Part shown: positions 15,620-22,252 of the stretch, in pieces
Position numbering within the stretch: position 1 is the first letter of the stretch
Layout of the letters: each line of letters begins with the position of its first letter
Assembly (NCBI RefSeq): GCF_002159185.1
Contig: NZ_NFHD01000027.1
Location: forward strand, 1 to 47,440
Direction: 5' to 3'
Length of the DNA stretch: 47,440 bases
DNA from: Gemmiger sp. An87
Lineage (GTDB): Bacteria; Bacillota; Clostridia; Oscillospirales; Ruminococcaceae
Notes under the pieces: model-generated
Databases searched by the model: none
Seen by the model: the letters and a program-made list of their open reading frames with translations, nothing else
What the model was told of the DNA's origin: nothing
Made by a program: the position numbers and the translations under genes

Positions 15620-16255
15620 ATGCATGAAGCAGTGATTCAAAACACCGAACGCCGCATCCAGCGCACCATGGAAGCTCTGCGCGCCAACAACATGGAGGCC
15701 TACTACGTGAAGACCGCCGCCGAGGTACGCCCCTTTGTGGAAAAGATGATTCCCGAGGGCGCCGTGGTTTCCAACGGCGGCAGTGTGAGCCTGGCCGAAA
15801 CCGGCGTGATGGACCTGCTGGCCAGCGGCCGCTACCAGTATCTGGACCGCAGCAAGGTGAGCGGTGAGGAGCTGGCTGCACTGTACCGCCAGGTGTTCAG
15901 CGCCGACTGGTATCTGGCCAGCACCAACGCGGTAACCGAGGCCGGCGAGCTTTACAACGTGGACGGAAACGCCAACCGGGTGGCCGCCATGACCTTCGGC
16001 CCCCAAAATGTGCTGCTGGTGGTGGGCTGCAACAAGATTGTAAAAGATATTCACGCCGCTGCCCGCCGTGTAAAGGAAATTGCCGCCCCCGCCAACACCG
16101 ACCGGCTGGGCTGCAAAACTCCCTGCGCCGTGACCGGCACCTGCTCGGACTGCCACAGCCCCGCCCGCATCTGCTGCACCACCACCATTCACCGCTATCA
16201 GCGGATTCCCGGCCGCATCAAGGTGCTGCTGGTGGGTGAATCCCTGGGCTTCTGA
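15620..16255 (+). CDS. LUD domain protein (LutC/YkgG-like)
   Basis: 211 residues. The LUD fold is indicated by VVSNGGSVSLAETGVMDLL, ADWYLASTNAVTEAGELYNVDG and VLLVVGCNKIVKDI. LUD proteins take part in lactate utilisation (LutC) or related redox steps; stand-alone versions like this one are common in anaerobes and are not assigned. A Cys-rich C-terminal stretch (CKTPCAVTGTCSDCHS, then CC) could bind metal or an Fe-S cluster. AAGGAGG precedes ATG 15620. No lutA or lutB partner is nearby. Confidence 0.9.
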   Translation: MHEAVIQNTERRIQRTMEALRANNMEAYYVKTAAEVRPFVEKMIPEGAVVSNGGSVSLAETGVMDLLASGRYQYLDRSKVSGEELAALYRQVFSADWYLASTNAVTEAGELYNVDGNANRVAAMTFGPQNVLLVVGCNKIVKDIHAAARRVKEIAAPANTDRLGCKTPCAVTGTCSDCHSPARICCTTTIHRYQRIPGRIKVLLVGESLGF

Positions 16256-16278
16256 TTTTTCTGATCACAGAACAAAAT

Positions 16279-16320
16279 GCGCCGCCCCCGGCTTCATACC
16301 GGGGGCGGCGCTGTTTTATT
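16279..16320 (+). terminator. Intrinsic terminator of LUD gene
   Basis: A 13-bp GC stem (16279-16291 and 16299-16311) is followed by TGTTTTATTT. It touches the stop codon of the convergent 68-residue gene. Confidence 0.88.
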
Positions 16321-16522
16321 TCTTGCTTGCAGCCTTCCGGGCAGGCCTGCGCAGATAGCCCGCCTGAATGGTCAGCTCCGGGCGGCGCACCTTGCGCAGC
16401 AGCTCGTCCTTTTCCGCCTCGCGGCCGGGCTCAAAATCGAATTCCCGGTATTCGGCGCGGGGGCTGGTACCCGCACGGCTGCCATAGATGTGGCTCGCGC
16501 CGTGGTAATCGCCCTTTCCCAT
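16316..16522 (-). CDS. Small basic protein, 68 residues, unknown
   Basis: The protein starts MGKGDYHGASHIYGSRAGTS and ends in a basic tail RRPARKAASKK. It has no membrane segment, and no family was recognised. The ribosome site AAAAGGAGG 7 bp before the ATG is strong evidence that it is translated. A hairpin terminator (16558-16586) lies immediately upstream, which leaves only 35 bp for a promoter. It may therefore be expressed by read-through from the RNA/DUF1292 transcript. The opening Gly/Tyr/His pattern recalls small spore or nucleoid proteins only superficially. Confidence 0.65.
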   Translation of the reverse strand: MGKGDYHGASHIYGSRAGTSPRAEYREFDFEPGREAEKDELLRKVRRPELTIQAGYLRRPARKAASKK

Positions 16523-16557
16523 GGGGGCTTTCCTCCTTTTGCTGCGGGATACAAAAA

Positions 16558-16586
16558 GCTCCCGGTTCTTTGAAAGGACCGGGAGC
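16558..16586 (-). terminator. Bidirectional terminator at end of structured RNA
   Basis: A hairpin with arms GCTCCCGGT and ACCGGGAGC (plus inner pairing of TCTTT with AAAGG) is flanked by AAAAA on the left and TTTTGTTTT on the right. Leftward it ends the transcript carrying the 16600-16800 RNA and DUF1292. Confidence 0.75.
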
Positions 16587-16599
16587 GCTTTTGTTTTCA

Positions 16600-16800
16600 A
16601 ATAGCCCCGCCTTGCCGTCTGCAGCCAATCAAAACCTACCGGATGGCAGGTGGGTGCCCTGTGGCCACTTTTCCACTCCCTTCTTCCGAACTCCCCTTGA
16701 AGGGGCGGGAGGTCTGCGGTCCGGTGGTCAACTCCGGGCTCCCTGAATTTGATTAGTAGGATTATTTAAAGCTGCAACAAATCGCACAAGGCAGGATGCT
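16600..16800 (-). ncRNA. Structured noncoding RNA candidate, possibly 6S RNA
   Basis: About 200 nt without a good reading frame, between the DUF1292 stop and a terminator. Read leftward, the ends can pair (CCTGCCTTG near 16795 with CAAGGCGGGG near 16605). A second helix (GCAGC with GCTGC) and an internal bubble follow, then an inner arm closed by CCCCTTCAAGGGG (16693-16705 on the plus strand). Length, closing stem, central bubble and terminal arm suit 6S RNA, which binds sigma-A RNA polymerase. The identification rests on shape only and the promoter is not obvious. Confidence 0.5.
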
Positions 16801-16821
16801 AAGCGTGTTTGGGCGGCAGGC

Positions 16822-17145
16822 TTACTGCTCGATGTCGAAGAATTCGCGCAGGCGCTTTTCGAACATATTGCTCACTTCGTAAAGCTCCTCGTCGTCCTCC
16901 ACGATATCCAGGTATTCGCCCTCCGCGTCCTGGCCCACCTTCATCAGGATCAGATCCAGGTCGGCGTCTTCCAGCTCCTCCTCGTTCTCCACGTAGGGAA
17001 CCAGAGCCATGTAGTGAACGCCCTTATGGTCGGCCGCGTCGATCACCTCAAAGGTGTGCTCTTTGCCTTCCTCGTCCTCCAGGGTCACCAGGTCGGGGGT
17101 GTAATCTTCTTCCTGCTCGGTGACAGGGGTGTTGTTCTCAGCCAT
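16822..17145 (-). CDS. DUF1292 domain protein (YrzB-like)
   Basis: 107 residues, strongly acidic. The pattern DLVTLEDEEGKEHTFEVIDA, then HYMALVPY, then VGQDAEGEYLDIVEDDEELYEV is the DUF1292 signature. The protein is a small cytoplasmic product of unknown function, usually encoded beside ruvX and ireB in Firmicutes. Here ruvX lies 10 kb away and is not adjacent. The start is ATG 17145 with AAAAAGGAGAG upstream; an N-terminal extension of 29 residues has no ribosome site. The stop is followed by the structured RNA region. Confidence 0.88.
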   Translation of the reverse strand: MAENNTPVTEQEEDYTPDLVTLEDEEGKEHTFEVIDAADHKGVHYMALVPYVENEEELEDADLDLILMKVGQDAEGEYLDIVEDDEELYEVSNMFEKRLREFFDIEQ

Positions 17146-17310
17146 GTTGCTCTCCTTTTTCGGGCGGGGCTCGAAGGCCTCGCCTGTGTGATCTGCTAGA
17201 TAAAGTTTACCCTTTTTTGCCCCTTGCGTCAATAGAAAAACGCAACAAAACCCGCTGTGAAAGTTTTATAAAATACTTGGAGCGATCGGTTTTTATTTTT
17301 CCCGGCTTTG

Positions 17311-17319
17311 TGGTATAAT
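17311..17319 (+). promoter_or_regulatory. Extended -10 promoter of cyclophilin lipoprotein gene
   Basis: TGGTATAAT at 17311-17319 is a perfect extended -10 sequence, 40 bp before the TTG start. Confidence 0.65.
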
Positions 17320-17358
17320 ATGTATTACTTCTATCAAGATTACAGGAGGGCTTCTTCC

Positions 17359-18192
17359 TTGCGCAGATTCATTGCTTTGGCGGCGGCCGCCGTGCTGGCC
17401 GCAGGCCTGCTGGCGGGCTGCGGCGGCGGCATCACCGGCAGCTCCATCAAACGACCCCAGGTGGAAAGCGAGGAGCTTCAGTTCCAGACCCCCGCTGAGG
17501 GCGATCCCATTGCCATCTTCAACACCAGCGCCGGTGAGGTGCGTGCCGTGCTTTATCCGGACGTGGCGCCCATGGCGGTGGAAAACTTCACCCGCCTGGC
17601 CCAGGAGGGCTACTACGACGGCACCAGCTTCCACCGGATTGTTTCCGGCTTTGTGGTTCAGGGGGGCGACGCCTCCGGCACCGGTACCACCGGTTCCACC
17701 ATCTGGAACAACAACCCCTACCCCAAGGAAATCTCGGACCAGCTGCACCATTATTCCGGTGCACTGTGCGCTGCCTTCAGCCCGGATGAGGACGTCTCCG
17801 GCCTGAGCCAGTTCTACTTTGTACAGTCGCTGCCCGAAAAGCTGGACGACAGCCTGCGTACCCAGATGGAAGAGGCGGGCGTTCGTACCGAAGTGATCGA
17901 GGCCTACGATGCTGCGGGCGGCCTGCCCTATCTGGATTACACCGATACCGTGTTCGGCCAGGTCTATGAGGGCATGGACGTGGTGGACACCCTGGCCCAG
18001 AGCGAGGTGGACGAGAACGGCAAGCCTGTGGAGGACGTGCTGCTCAACAGTGTGACCATCAGCACCTACGGCGCGGCCGACCCGGCCCCCGCCAGCGGCA
18101 GCGGCGAGGCATCCTCCTCCGCTTCCCAGGCCTCCAGTGCGGCGCAGAGTACCGCCGAAAGCACTTCCCAGAGCACCAGCCAGGCAGAATAA
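17359..18192 (+). CDS. Cyclophilin-type peptidyl-prolyl isomerase lipoprotein
   Basis: 277 residues. From the TTG start at 17359, LRRFIALAAAAVLAAGLLAGC gives a signal peptide with lipobox LAGC. The start is supported by CAGGAGGG 8 bp upstream. The cyclophilin domain (about 55-235) has APMAVENFTRLAQEGYYDGT, SFHRIVSGFVVQGGD with the catalytic Arg and Phe, and FGQVYEGMDVVDTLA. It carries a lineage-typical insert (EKLDDSLRTQMEEAGVRTEV). A Ser/Ala/Thr-rich tail ends the chain. It should catalyse proline isomerisation on exported proteins at the outer membrane face. Confidence 0.93.
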   Translation: MRRFIALAAAAVLAAGLLAGCGGGITGSSIKRPQVESEELQFQTPAEGDPIAIFNTSAGEVRAVLYPDVAPMAVENFTRLAQEGYYDGTSFHRIVSGFVVQGGDASGTGTTGSTIWNNNPYPKEISDQLHHYSGALCAAFSPDEDVSGLSQFYFVQSLPEKLDDSLRTQMEEAGVRTEVIEAYDAAGGLPYLDYTDTVFGQVYEGMDVVDTLAQSEVDENGKPVEDVLLNSVTISTYGAADPAPASGSGEASSSASQASSAAQSTAESTSQSTSQAE

Positions 18193-18200
18193 AGCCCATT

Positions 18201-18237
18201 CAGAGCGTACGGTTTGCCCGTGCGCTCTGTTTCTTTT
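18201..18237 (+). terminator. Intrinsic terminator of cyclophilin gene
   Basis: Arms 18201-18212 and 18218-18229 pair with one wobble, followed by TTTCTTTT. Confidence 0.82.
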
Positions 18238-18345
18238 CCGGGGTCTGAAGCCGCTTTTCACAACGCGCAGCGAACGGCACAGGGGCCCGCTGCGCCGCCC
18301 GGAATGATACGGGATTGCCTTAGCGTCGATTTCGTGAGAAATCTG

Positions 18346-18354
18346 TGATATAAT
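18346..18354 (+). promoter_or_regulatory. Extended -10 promoter of cardiolipin synthase gene
   Basis: TGATATAAT at 18346-18354 forms an extended -10, with a poor -35 (TCGATT) 17 bp upstream. Confidence 0.55.
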
Positions 18355-18414
18355 ATCCCACAAAGGCTATTCCCTTTGGCTTTTTTCTTTTCATGCAGGA
18401 GGCATTTTATTATT

Positions 18415-19980
18415 ATGGAAATAAAGAAGGTACGCAAAGCCCGCAAAAAACTGGGCCGGGGCCTGTTGTCCCGCAGTTTTTTCTTCGCGGTTTTGCTGCT
18501 GCTGCAAATCACCCTGGTGGTTGGCATCGCCGTTGAGCTGGGCAGGTTTTTCCCGTATTTCTATCTGTTTCTGATGCTGCTCAGCGCCCTGGCAGTGCTC
18601 ACACTGCTGGATAAGGACAAGGTGAACCCGGTCTATAAAATCATGTGGCTGATTTTGATCCTTGTCATGCCGCCCACCGGCACCCTGTTCTATCTGTTCT
18701 GGGGCCACCGGAATACCGGCAACCGCCACGCCAAACGGCTGGAAACCATCTCCGAGCGGGGGACCAAATCTCTTACGCAGGACCCGGAGCCCATGCGCCG
18801 CCTGCAGGTGAAGGACAAAAACCTGGCCCGCAGTGCCACCTATCTTTCCCAGTGCGCGGGCGCGCCCCTCTACGGCGACACCCAGAGCGAATACTACGCC
18901 TGGGGCCAGGACTTCTTCCCCCGCTTTCTGGAGGAGCTGAAGGGCGCCAAGCACTTCATCTTCATGGAGTACTTCATCATCAAGCCCGGCTACATGTGGG
19001 ACACCACCCTGGAGATTCTCACCCAGAAGGCTGCCGAGGGCGTGGATGTACGCCTTTTGTTCGACGCCTTCGGCTGCATGTTCACCCTGCCGGAAAACTA
19101 CGATGAATTTTTACGGCGCAAGGGCATCAAGTGCTATCCCTTCGCGCCGCCCCGGCTGTCCGGCCGGATCTCGGACTACACCATGCTCAACCACCGGGAT
19201 CACCGCAAGATCACCGTAATCGACGGCAATGTGGGCTTCACCGGCGGACTGAATTTTTCCGACGAATACATCAACCGGAAAAAGCGCTTCGGCATCTGGA
19301 AGGATACCGGCCTGATGCTCAAGGGCAGCGGCGTGCAGTCGCTGACGGCGCTGTTCCTGGAAATGTGGGATTTCACCACCGGCAGCGTGAGCGACCCGAA
19401 GGACTACGCTCCCACCCTGCGCTACTCCGCCCGGGGCTTTGTGCAGTCCTACGGCGACAGCCCGCTGGACGAGGAGAACGTGGCCGAAAACGCCTACTTC
19501 AACGTGCTGCAGCAGGCCACCAATTATGTGTATATCGCCACGCCCTATCTGGTGGTGGACAACGAGATGATCACCACCCTGACCCTGATTGCCAAAAGCG
19601 GCGTGGACGTGCGGATCATCACCCCCGGTATCCCGGATAAGTGGTATGTGTACTGGGTTACCCAAAGCTACTACCGGGTGCTGCTGGAGGCGGGCGTGCG
19701 TATCTTTGAATACACCCCCGGCTTCATCCACGCCAAGATGTATGTGTCGGACGACAAGACCGCCATCGTGGGCAGCGCCAACATGGACTACCGCAGCCTG
19801 TACCTGCATTTTGAGAACTGCTGTGCCTTCTATGGCGGGCAGATGGTGCAGGACGTGCGGGCTGACCTGGAGGAGTGCATGAGCGTGAGCAACGAGGTGT
19901 TCCTGGAGGACACCTATAAGACCCCGCTGCCCAAGCGGGTGGCTCAGCTGGTGCTCCGCCTGTTCGCACCGCTGCTGTGA
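18415..19980 (+). CDS. cls: Cardiolipin synthase
   Basis: 521 residues, membrane-bound. Two or three N-terminal helices (residues 20-85) precede two phospholipase D HKD motifs: NHRDHRKITVIDG (about residue 260) and FIHAKMYVSDDKTAIVGSAN (about 440). The enzyme condenses two phosphatidylglycerol molecules to cardiolipin and glycerol. ATG 18415 follows AGGAGG with a long 12-bp spacing; no better start exists. DUF3842 follows 22 bp later, probably in the same transcript. Confidence 0.94.
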   Translation: MEIKKVRKARKKLGRGLLSRSFFFAVLLLLQITLVVGIAVELGRFFPYFYLFLMLLSALAVLTLLDKDKVNPVYKIMWLILILVMPPTGTLFYLFWGHRNTGNRHAKRLETISERGTKSLTQDPEPMRRLQVKDKNLARSATYLSQCAGAPLYGDTQSEYYAWGQDFFPRFLEELKGAKHFIFMEYFIIKPGYMWDTTLEILTQKAAEGVDVRLLFDAFGCMFTLPENYDEFLRRKGIKCYPFAPPRLSGRISDYTMLNHRDHRKITVIDGNVGFTGGLNFSDEYINRKKRFGIWKDTGLMLKGSGVQSLTALFLEMWDFTTGSVSDPKDYAPTLRYSARGFVQSYGDSPLDEENVAENAYFNVLQQATNYVYIATPYLVVDNEMITTLTLIAKSGVDVRIITPGIPDKWYVYWVTQSYYRVLLEAGVRIFEYTPGFIHAKMYVSDDKTAIVGSANMDYRSLYLHFENCCAFYGGQMVQDVRADLEECMSVSNEVFLEDTYKTPLPKRVAQLVLRLFAPLL

Positions 19981-20002
19981 CAAAGAAAAGCGAGGTTTTT
20001 GC

Positions 20003-20407
20003 ATGAGAATCGTTGTAATTGACGGCCAGGGCGGTGGCTTCGGCCGCACCCTGATTGAAAAGCTTCGGGCCGGGGGCTACACCGGCGAGATCCTGGCGGT
20101 GGGCACCAACGCCGCCGCCACCAGCGCCATGATGAAGGCAGGCGCCAGTGCCGGCGCCACCGGCGAGAACGCGGTGATCGTGAACGCCCGCCGGGCGGAC
20201 GTGATTGCCGGGCCCATGGGCATTGTGATTGCCAACAGCATGATGGGCGAATGCAGCCCCGCCATGGCATTGGCCGTGGCGGACTCCTCCGCCCGCAAGG
20301 TGCTGATCCCGGTGAGCAAGTGCGGTGTGCAGATCGGCGGCCTGCCCGAGCTGCCTCTTTCCGAATACATTGCGGACGCCGCCCGCCGAATCTTGAGCCT
20401 GGTGTAA
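20003..20407 (+). CDS. DUF3842 family protein
   Basis: 134 residues, cytoplasmic. The N terminus MRIVVIDGQGGGFGRTLIEKL resembles a Rossmann-type nucleotide loop. GTNAAATSAMMKAGASAGATGENA and GIVIANSMMGECSPAMA follow, then a conserved KCGVQIGG. This matches DUF3842, a clostridial family of unknown function. A single cysteine in each of MGECSP and SKCGVQ may be functionally relevant. The start ATG 20003 has AAAGCGAGG upstream. It follows cls without a terminator and is ended by a small hairpin. Confidence 0.85.
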   Translation: MRIVVIDGQGGGFGRTLIEKLRAGGYTGEILAVGTNAAATSAMMKAGASAGATGENAVIVNARRADVIAGPMGIVIANSMMGECSPAMALAVADSSARKVLIPVSKCGVQIGGLPELPLSEYIADAARRILSLV

Positions 20408-20410
20408 TTT

Positions 20411-20436
20411 TGTTGCCGTGGCAACATGATTTTTTC
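20411..20436 (+). terminator. Short hairpin with T run after DUF3842
   Basis: TGTTGCCGTGGCAACA (20411-20426) is a perfect palindrome, followed within three bases by TTTTTT. It reads best as a compact terminator. The same palindrome could instead be an operator for the rubredoxin promoter (-10 TATACT at 20448-20453). Confidence 0.6.
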
Positions 20437-20526
20437 ATTCTGCCGCATATACTATAGCCATGGACCAAACGGTCCCTCCCAAAAAATTCATTTCCTTCCA
20501 AATAGAGCGAAAAAGGAGTATTCATT

Positions 20527-20685
20527 ATGAACCGTTTTGTATGTGACGTGTGCGGCTGGGTTTACGACGAGGCTGAGGGCTACGAGGACGGCGGTATCGC
20601 CCCCGGCACCCTGTGGGCCGATGTTCCCGAGGATTTCGAGTGCCCCCTGTGCGGCGTTGGCAAGGACCAGTTCAGCCAGGAGTAA
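20527..20685 (+). CDS. Rubredoxin
   Basis: 52 residues, the standard rubredoxin length. The two metal-binding loops are [10 protein letters not shown] and [11 protein letters not shown], giving CxxCG at both ends for one iron. The conserved [16 protein letters not shown] lies between. It is a one-electron carrier in the cytoplasm, often serving rubrerythrin or superoxide reductase in oxygen defence; no such partner is in the window. AAAAAGGAG precedes ATG 20527. A small hairpin (20462-20475) lies in its leader. Confidence 0.97.
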   Translation: MNRFVCDVCGWVYDEAEGYEDGGIAPGTLWADVPEDFECPLCGVGKDQFSQE

Positions 20686-20708
20686 TTCCTCAATCCCCAT
20701 AAGCAAGC

Positions 20709-20749
20709 AAAACGCCCGCGCCTGGAATTGTCCAGACGCGGGCGTTTTT
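20709..20749. terminator. Bidirectional intrinsic terminator
   Basis: Arms 20709-20720 and 20737-20748 with an additional inner TGGA/TCCA pairing. T runs on the right and A runs on the left serve rubredoxin and the convergent ferredoxin-flavodoxin gene. Confidence 0.88.
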
Positions 20750-20758
20750 CGTTTTTCT

Positions 20759-21544
20759 TTATTCAAGTCCGGCCAGCCAGACCCGGTTTTCCCGGTGATC
20801 GTCGCACACCTTGCGCAGCTTGGCCGTGACTGCCAGCTCCGGCAGCTTGCCAAGGCTTCTGGCCTTTACCGGGCACACCGCCACACAGCGCATACAGGTG
20901 ATGCACACCTTACTATCGGTCCTGTTTGGCGTCCCGGCCGGGATTGCCCCAACGGGGCACTGGTCGGCACAGCGGCCGCATTCCACACATTTTTTGCTGG
21001 CCTTCGGGTGAAACGGCACGCCGCTGAATTCCCGGTAGGGCCGGTTGCCCGGCAGCTCCAGCCGCAGCTCTTGCTCCGGCAGATGATTTTCAGCCAGCTC
21101 CAACGCCTGCTTTCCCAGCGCCGCGGCCTGGGAAAGATCGGCCCCGTTCGGGCGTTCCGCCGCAATCCGGGTGGCCATGGAATGCCGGGCCACAAATTCT
21201 CCGGCCGCTATGGGCTGGTAACCGGCCTGTTTGGCCAAGTCATACAGCTCAGCCAGCGTGTCCTCGCTGGCGCGGGCGCCGTAAACGCTCAGCAGCACCG
21301 CCTGGCCACAGCCCTTCAGCTGTTCCAACCGTTCTGCCACAGGTGCGGGTGCCCGGCCGCCAAAGGACGGCACGGCCAGAATCGTCAGGGTCTGCCCGTC
21401 CGGCTGGAAGGGCGCCTTTGCCCGCTGAGGCGTGCAGTCCCATTCCTCCACCGGCAGGCCGGTCCCCTTTGCCACCGCCTGCCCCACCGCCCGGGTAGTT
21501 CCGGTGGCGGAAAAATAAATCAGTTGTATCCGTTCAATCTTCAC
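20759..21544 (-). CDS. Flavodoxin-like/2[4Fe-4S] ferredoxin fusion protein (EFR1-like), copy 1
   Basis: 261 residues. The N-terminal flavodoxin-like domain starts with IQLIYFSATGTTRAVGQAVA, an FMN phosphate loop. The C-terminal portion carries two ferredoxin motifs, CVECGRCADQCP and CITCMRCVAVCP, for two 4Fe-4S clusters. It is a cytoplasmic electron carrier of the EFR1 type; the partners are unknown. A GTG start at 21544 is inferred with GAGGAG upstream. It lies 13 bp after a DUF1836 gene and shares its promoter. A paralog with the same domain order is at 39534. Confidence 0.88.
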   Translation of the reverse strand: MKIERIQLIYFSATGTTRAVGQAVAKGTGLPVEEWDCTPQRAKAPFQPDGQTLTILAVPSFGGRAPAPVAERLEQLKGCGQAVLLSVYGARASEDTLAELYDLAKQAGYQPIAAGEFVARHSMATRIAAERPNGADLSQAAALGKQALELAENHLPEQELRLELPGNRPYREFSGVPFHPKASKKCVECGRCADQCPVGAIPAGTPNRTDSKVCITCMRCVAVCPVKARSLGKLPELAVTAKLRKVCDDHRENRVWLAGLE

Positions 21545-21557
21545 TGGCTTTTTCTCC

Positions 21558-22100
21558 TCATTCCTGCTGTGCTGTCTGCTCGGCAAAGGCCAAGCGCTTT
21601 TGCACATACACCTTGCTGGCATAGGCCTGCACCGCGCCCCGCAGCAGGGTGATGGCCGCCGGGTCCTGCTCATTGCGGATCTGGGTGGGGGCTGCCTGGC
21701 CCAGGAACACCGCCCGCAGTGCGCTCTCCAGCTCCTCACAGAAGCAGTCGTAGGCCTGCTCCACCGGGCAGTGGTCCATCTGGGCGCGGATCATGCTGCC
21801 GATCTCCGGGATGCTGAACACCTGCTTGAGGGCGCAGATGGTGACCAGATAAGCCATGTGTGCCCGGTCGTATTTTTTGTTCACCGGCGGGCTCATCACC
21901 CGCTGCTTCACGTAGTTATTCACCATCGCCTTGGTCAGGGTGATCTGCTGCTCCTGAGGGGTGATGGGGGCAAAAATCTCGTTGATATAGCCGGTGACCT
22001 GATCCATATACAGCGCGATGCCCGGCAGCTCAGCCCAGCGGGGGCAGTGAAAGCTTAGTACCTCCTGGGAAAGGCTGCTGTTCTCAAAGCCCTGTTTCAT
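21558..22100 (-). CDS. DUF1836 domain protein
   Basis: 180 residues. The N-terminal half contains ITLTKAMVNNYVKQRVMSPPVNKKYDRAHMAYL, which matches the MerR-like helix-turn-helix pattern of DUF1836. It may therefore be a DNA-binding regulator, though no member is well characterised to my knowledge. The C-terminal half is helical. The start is ATG 22100 (MKQGFENSS); GGAG stands 10 bp upstream. It is the first gene of a two-gene operon with the flavodoxin-ferredoxin protein, so it could control it. Confidence 0.82.
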   Translation of the reverse strand: MKQGFENSSLSQEVLSFHCPRWAELPGIALYMDQVTGYINEIFAPITPQEQQITLTKAMVNNYVKQRVMSPPVNKKYDRAHMAYLVTICALKQVFSIPEIGSMIRAQMDHCPVEQAYDCFCEELESALRAVFLGQAAPTQIRNEQDPAAITLLRGAVQAYASKVYVQKRLAFAEQTAQQE

Positions 22101-22143
22101 TGGTGTCACGCTCCGTTTCCTGTTACAGTTTTCGCTGGTTTCT

Positions 22144-22172
22144 ATCATAGCACAAAAGGGTATTGTCTTCAA
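22144..22172 (-). promoter_or_regulatory. Promoter of DUF1836 operon (shares -35 bases with divergent promoter)
   Basis: Minus-strand TTGAAG (22167-22172), 17-bp spacer, TATGAT (22144-22149) preceded by TGC. The -35 base pairs are the same ones used by the CLC promoter on the other strand. Confidence 0.6.
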
Positions 22173-22196
22173 ATTTTTCCGGGGATTTGCTATAAT
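22168..22196 (+). promoter_or_regulatory. Promoter of CLC gene
   Basis: TTCAAA (22168-22173), 17-bp spacer, TATAAT (22191-22196). It is divergent from, and overlapping at -35 with, the DUF1836 promoter. Confidence 0.65.
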
Positions 22197-22252
22197 ATGA
22201 GCCGGTATCAATGTGTAAAAACGGCCCGGGCGGGCCGGTGGGAGGCGGTAGC

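Noticed and set aside
16600-16800. tmRNA, RNase P RNA or SRP RNA
   Set aside because: No tag-peptide frame or CCA end, no RNase P core sequences, and no SRP domain IV motif were found; size and shape suit 6S RNA better.
22197-22252. Fluoride riboswitch before the CLC gene
   Set aside because: The leader is about 55 nt and shows neither the conserved aptamer sequences nor room for the pseudoknot and expression platform.
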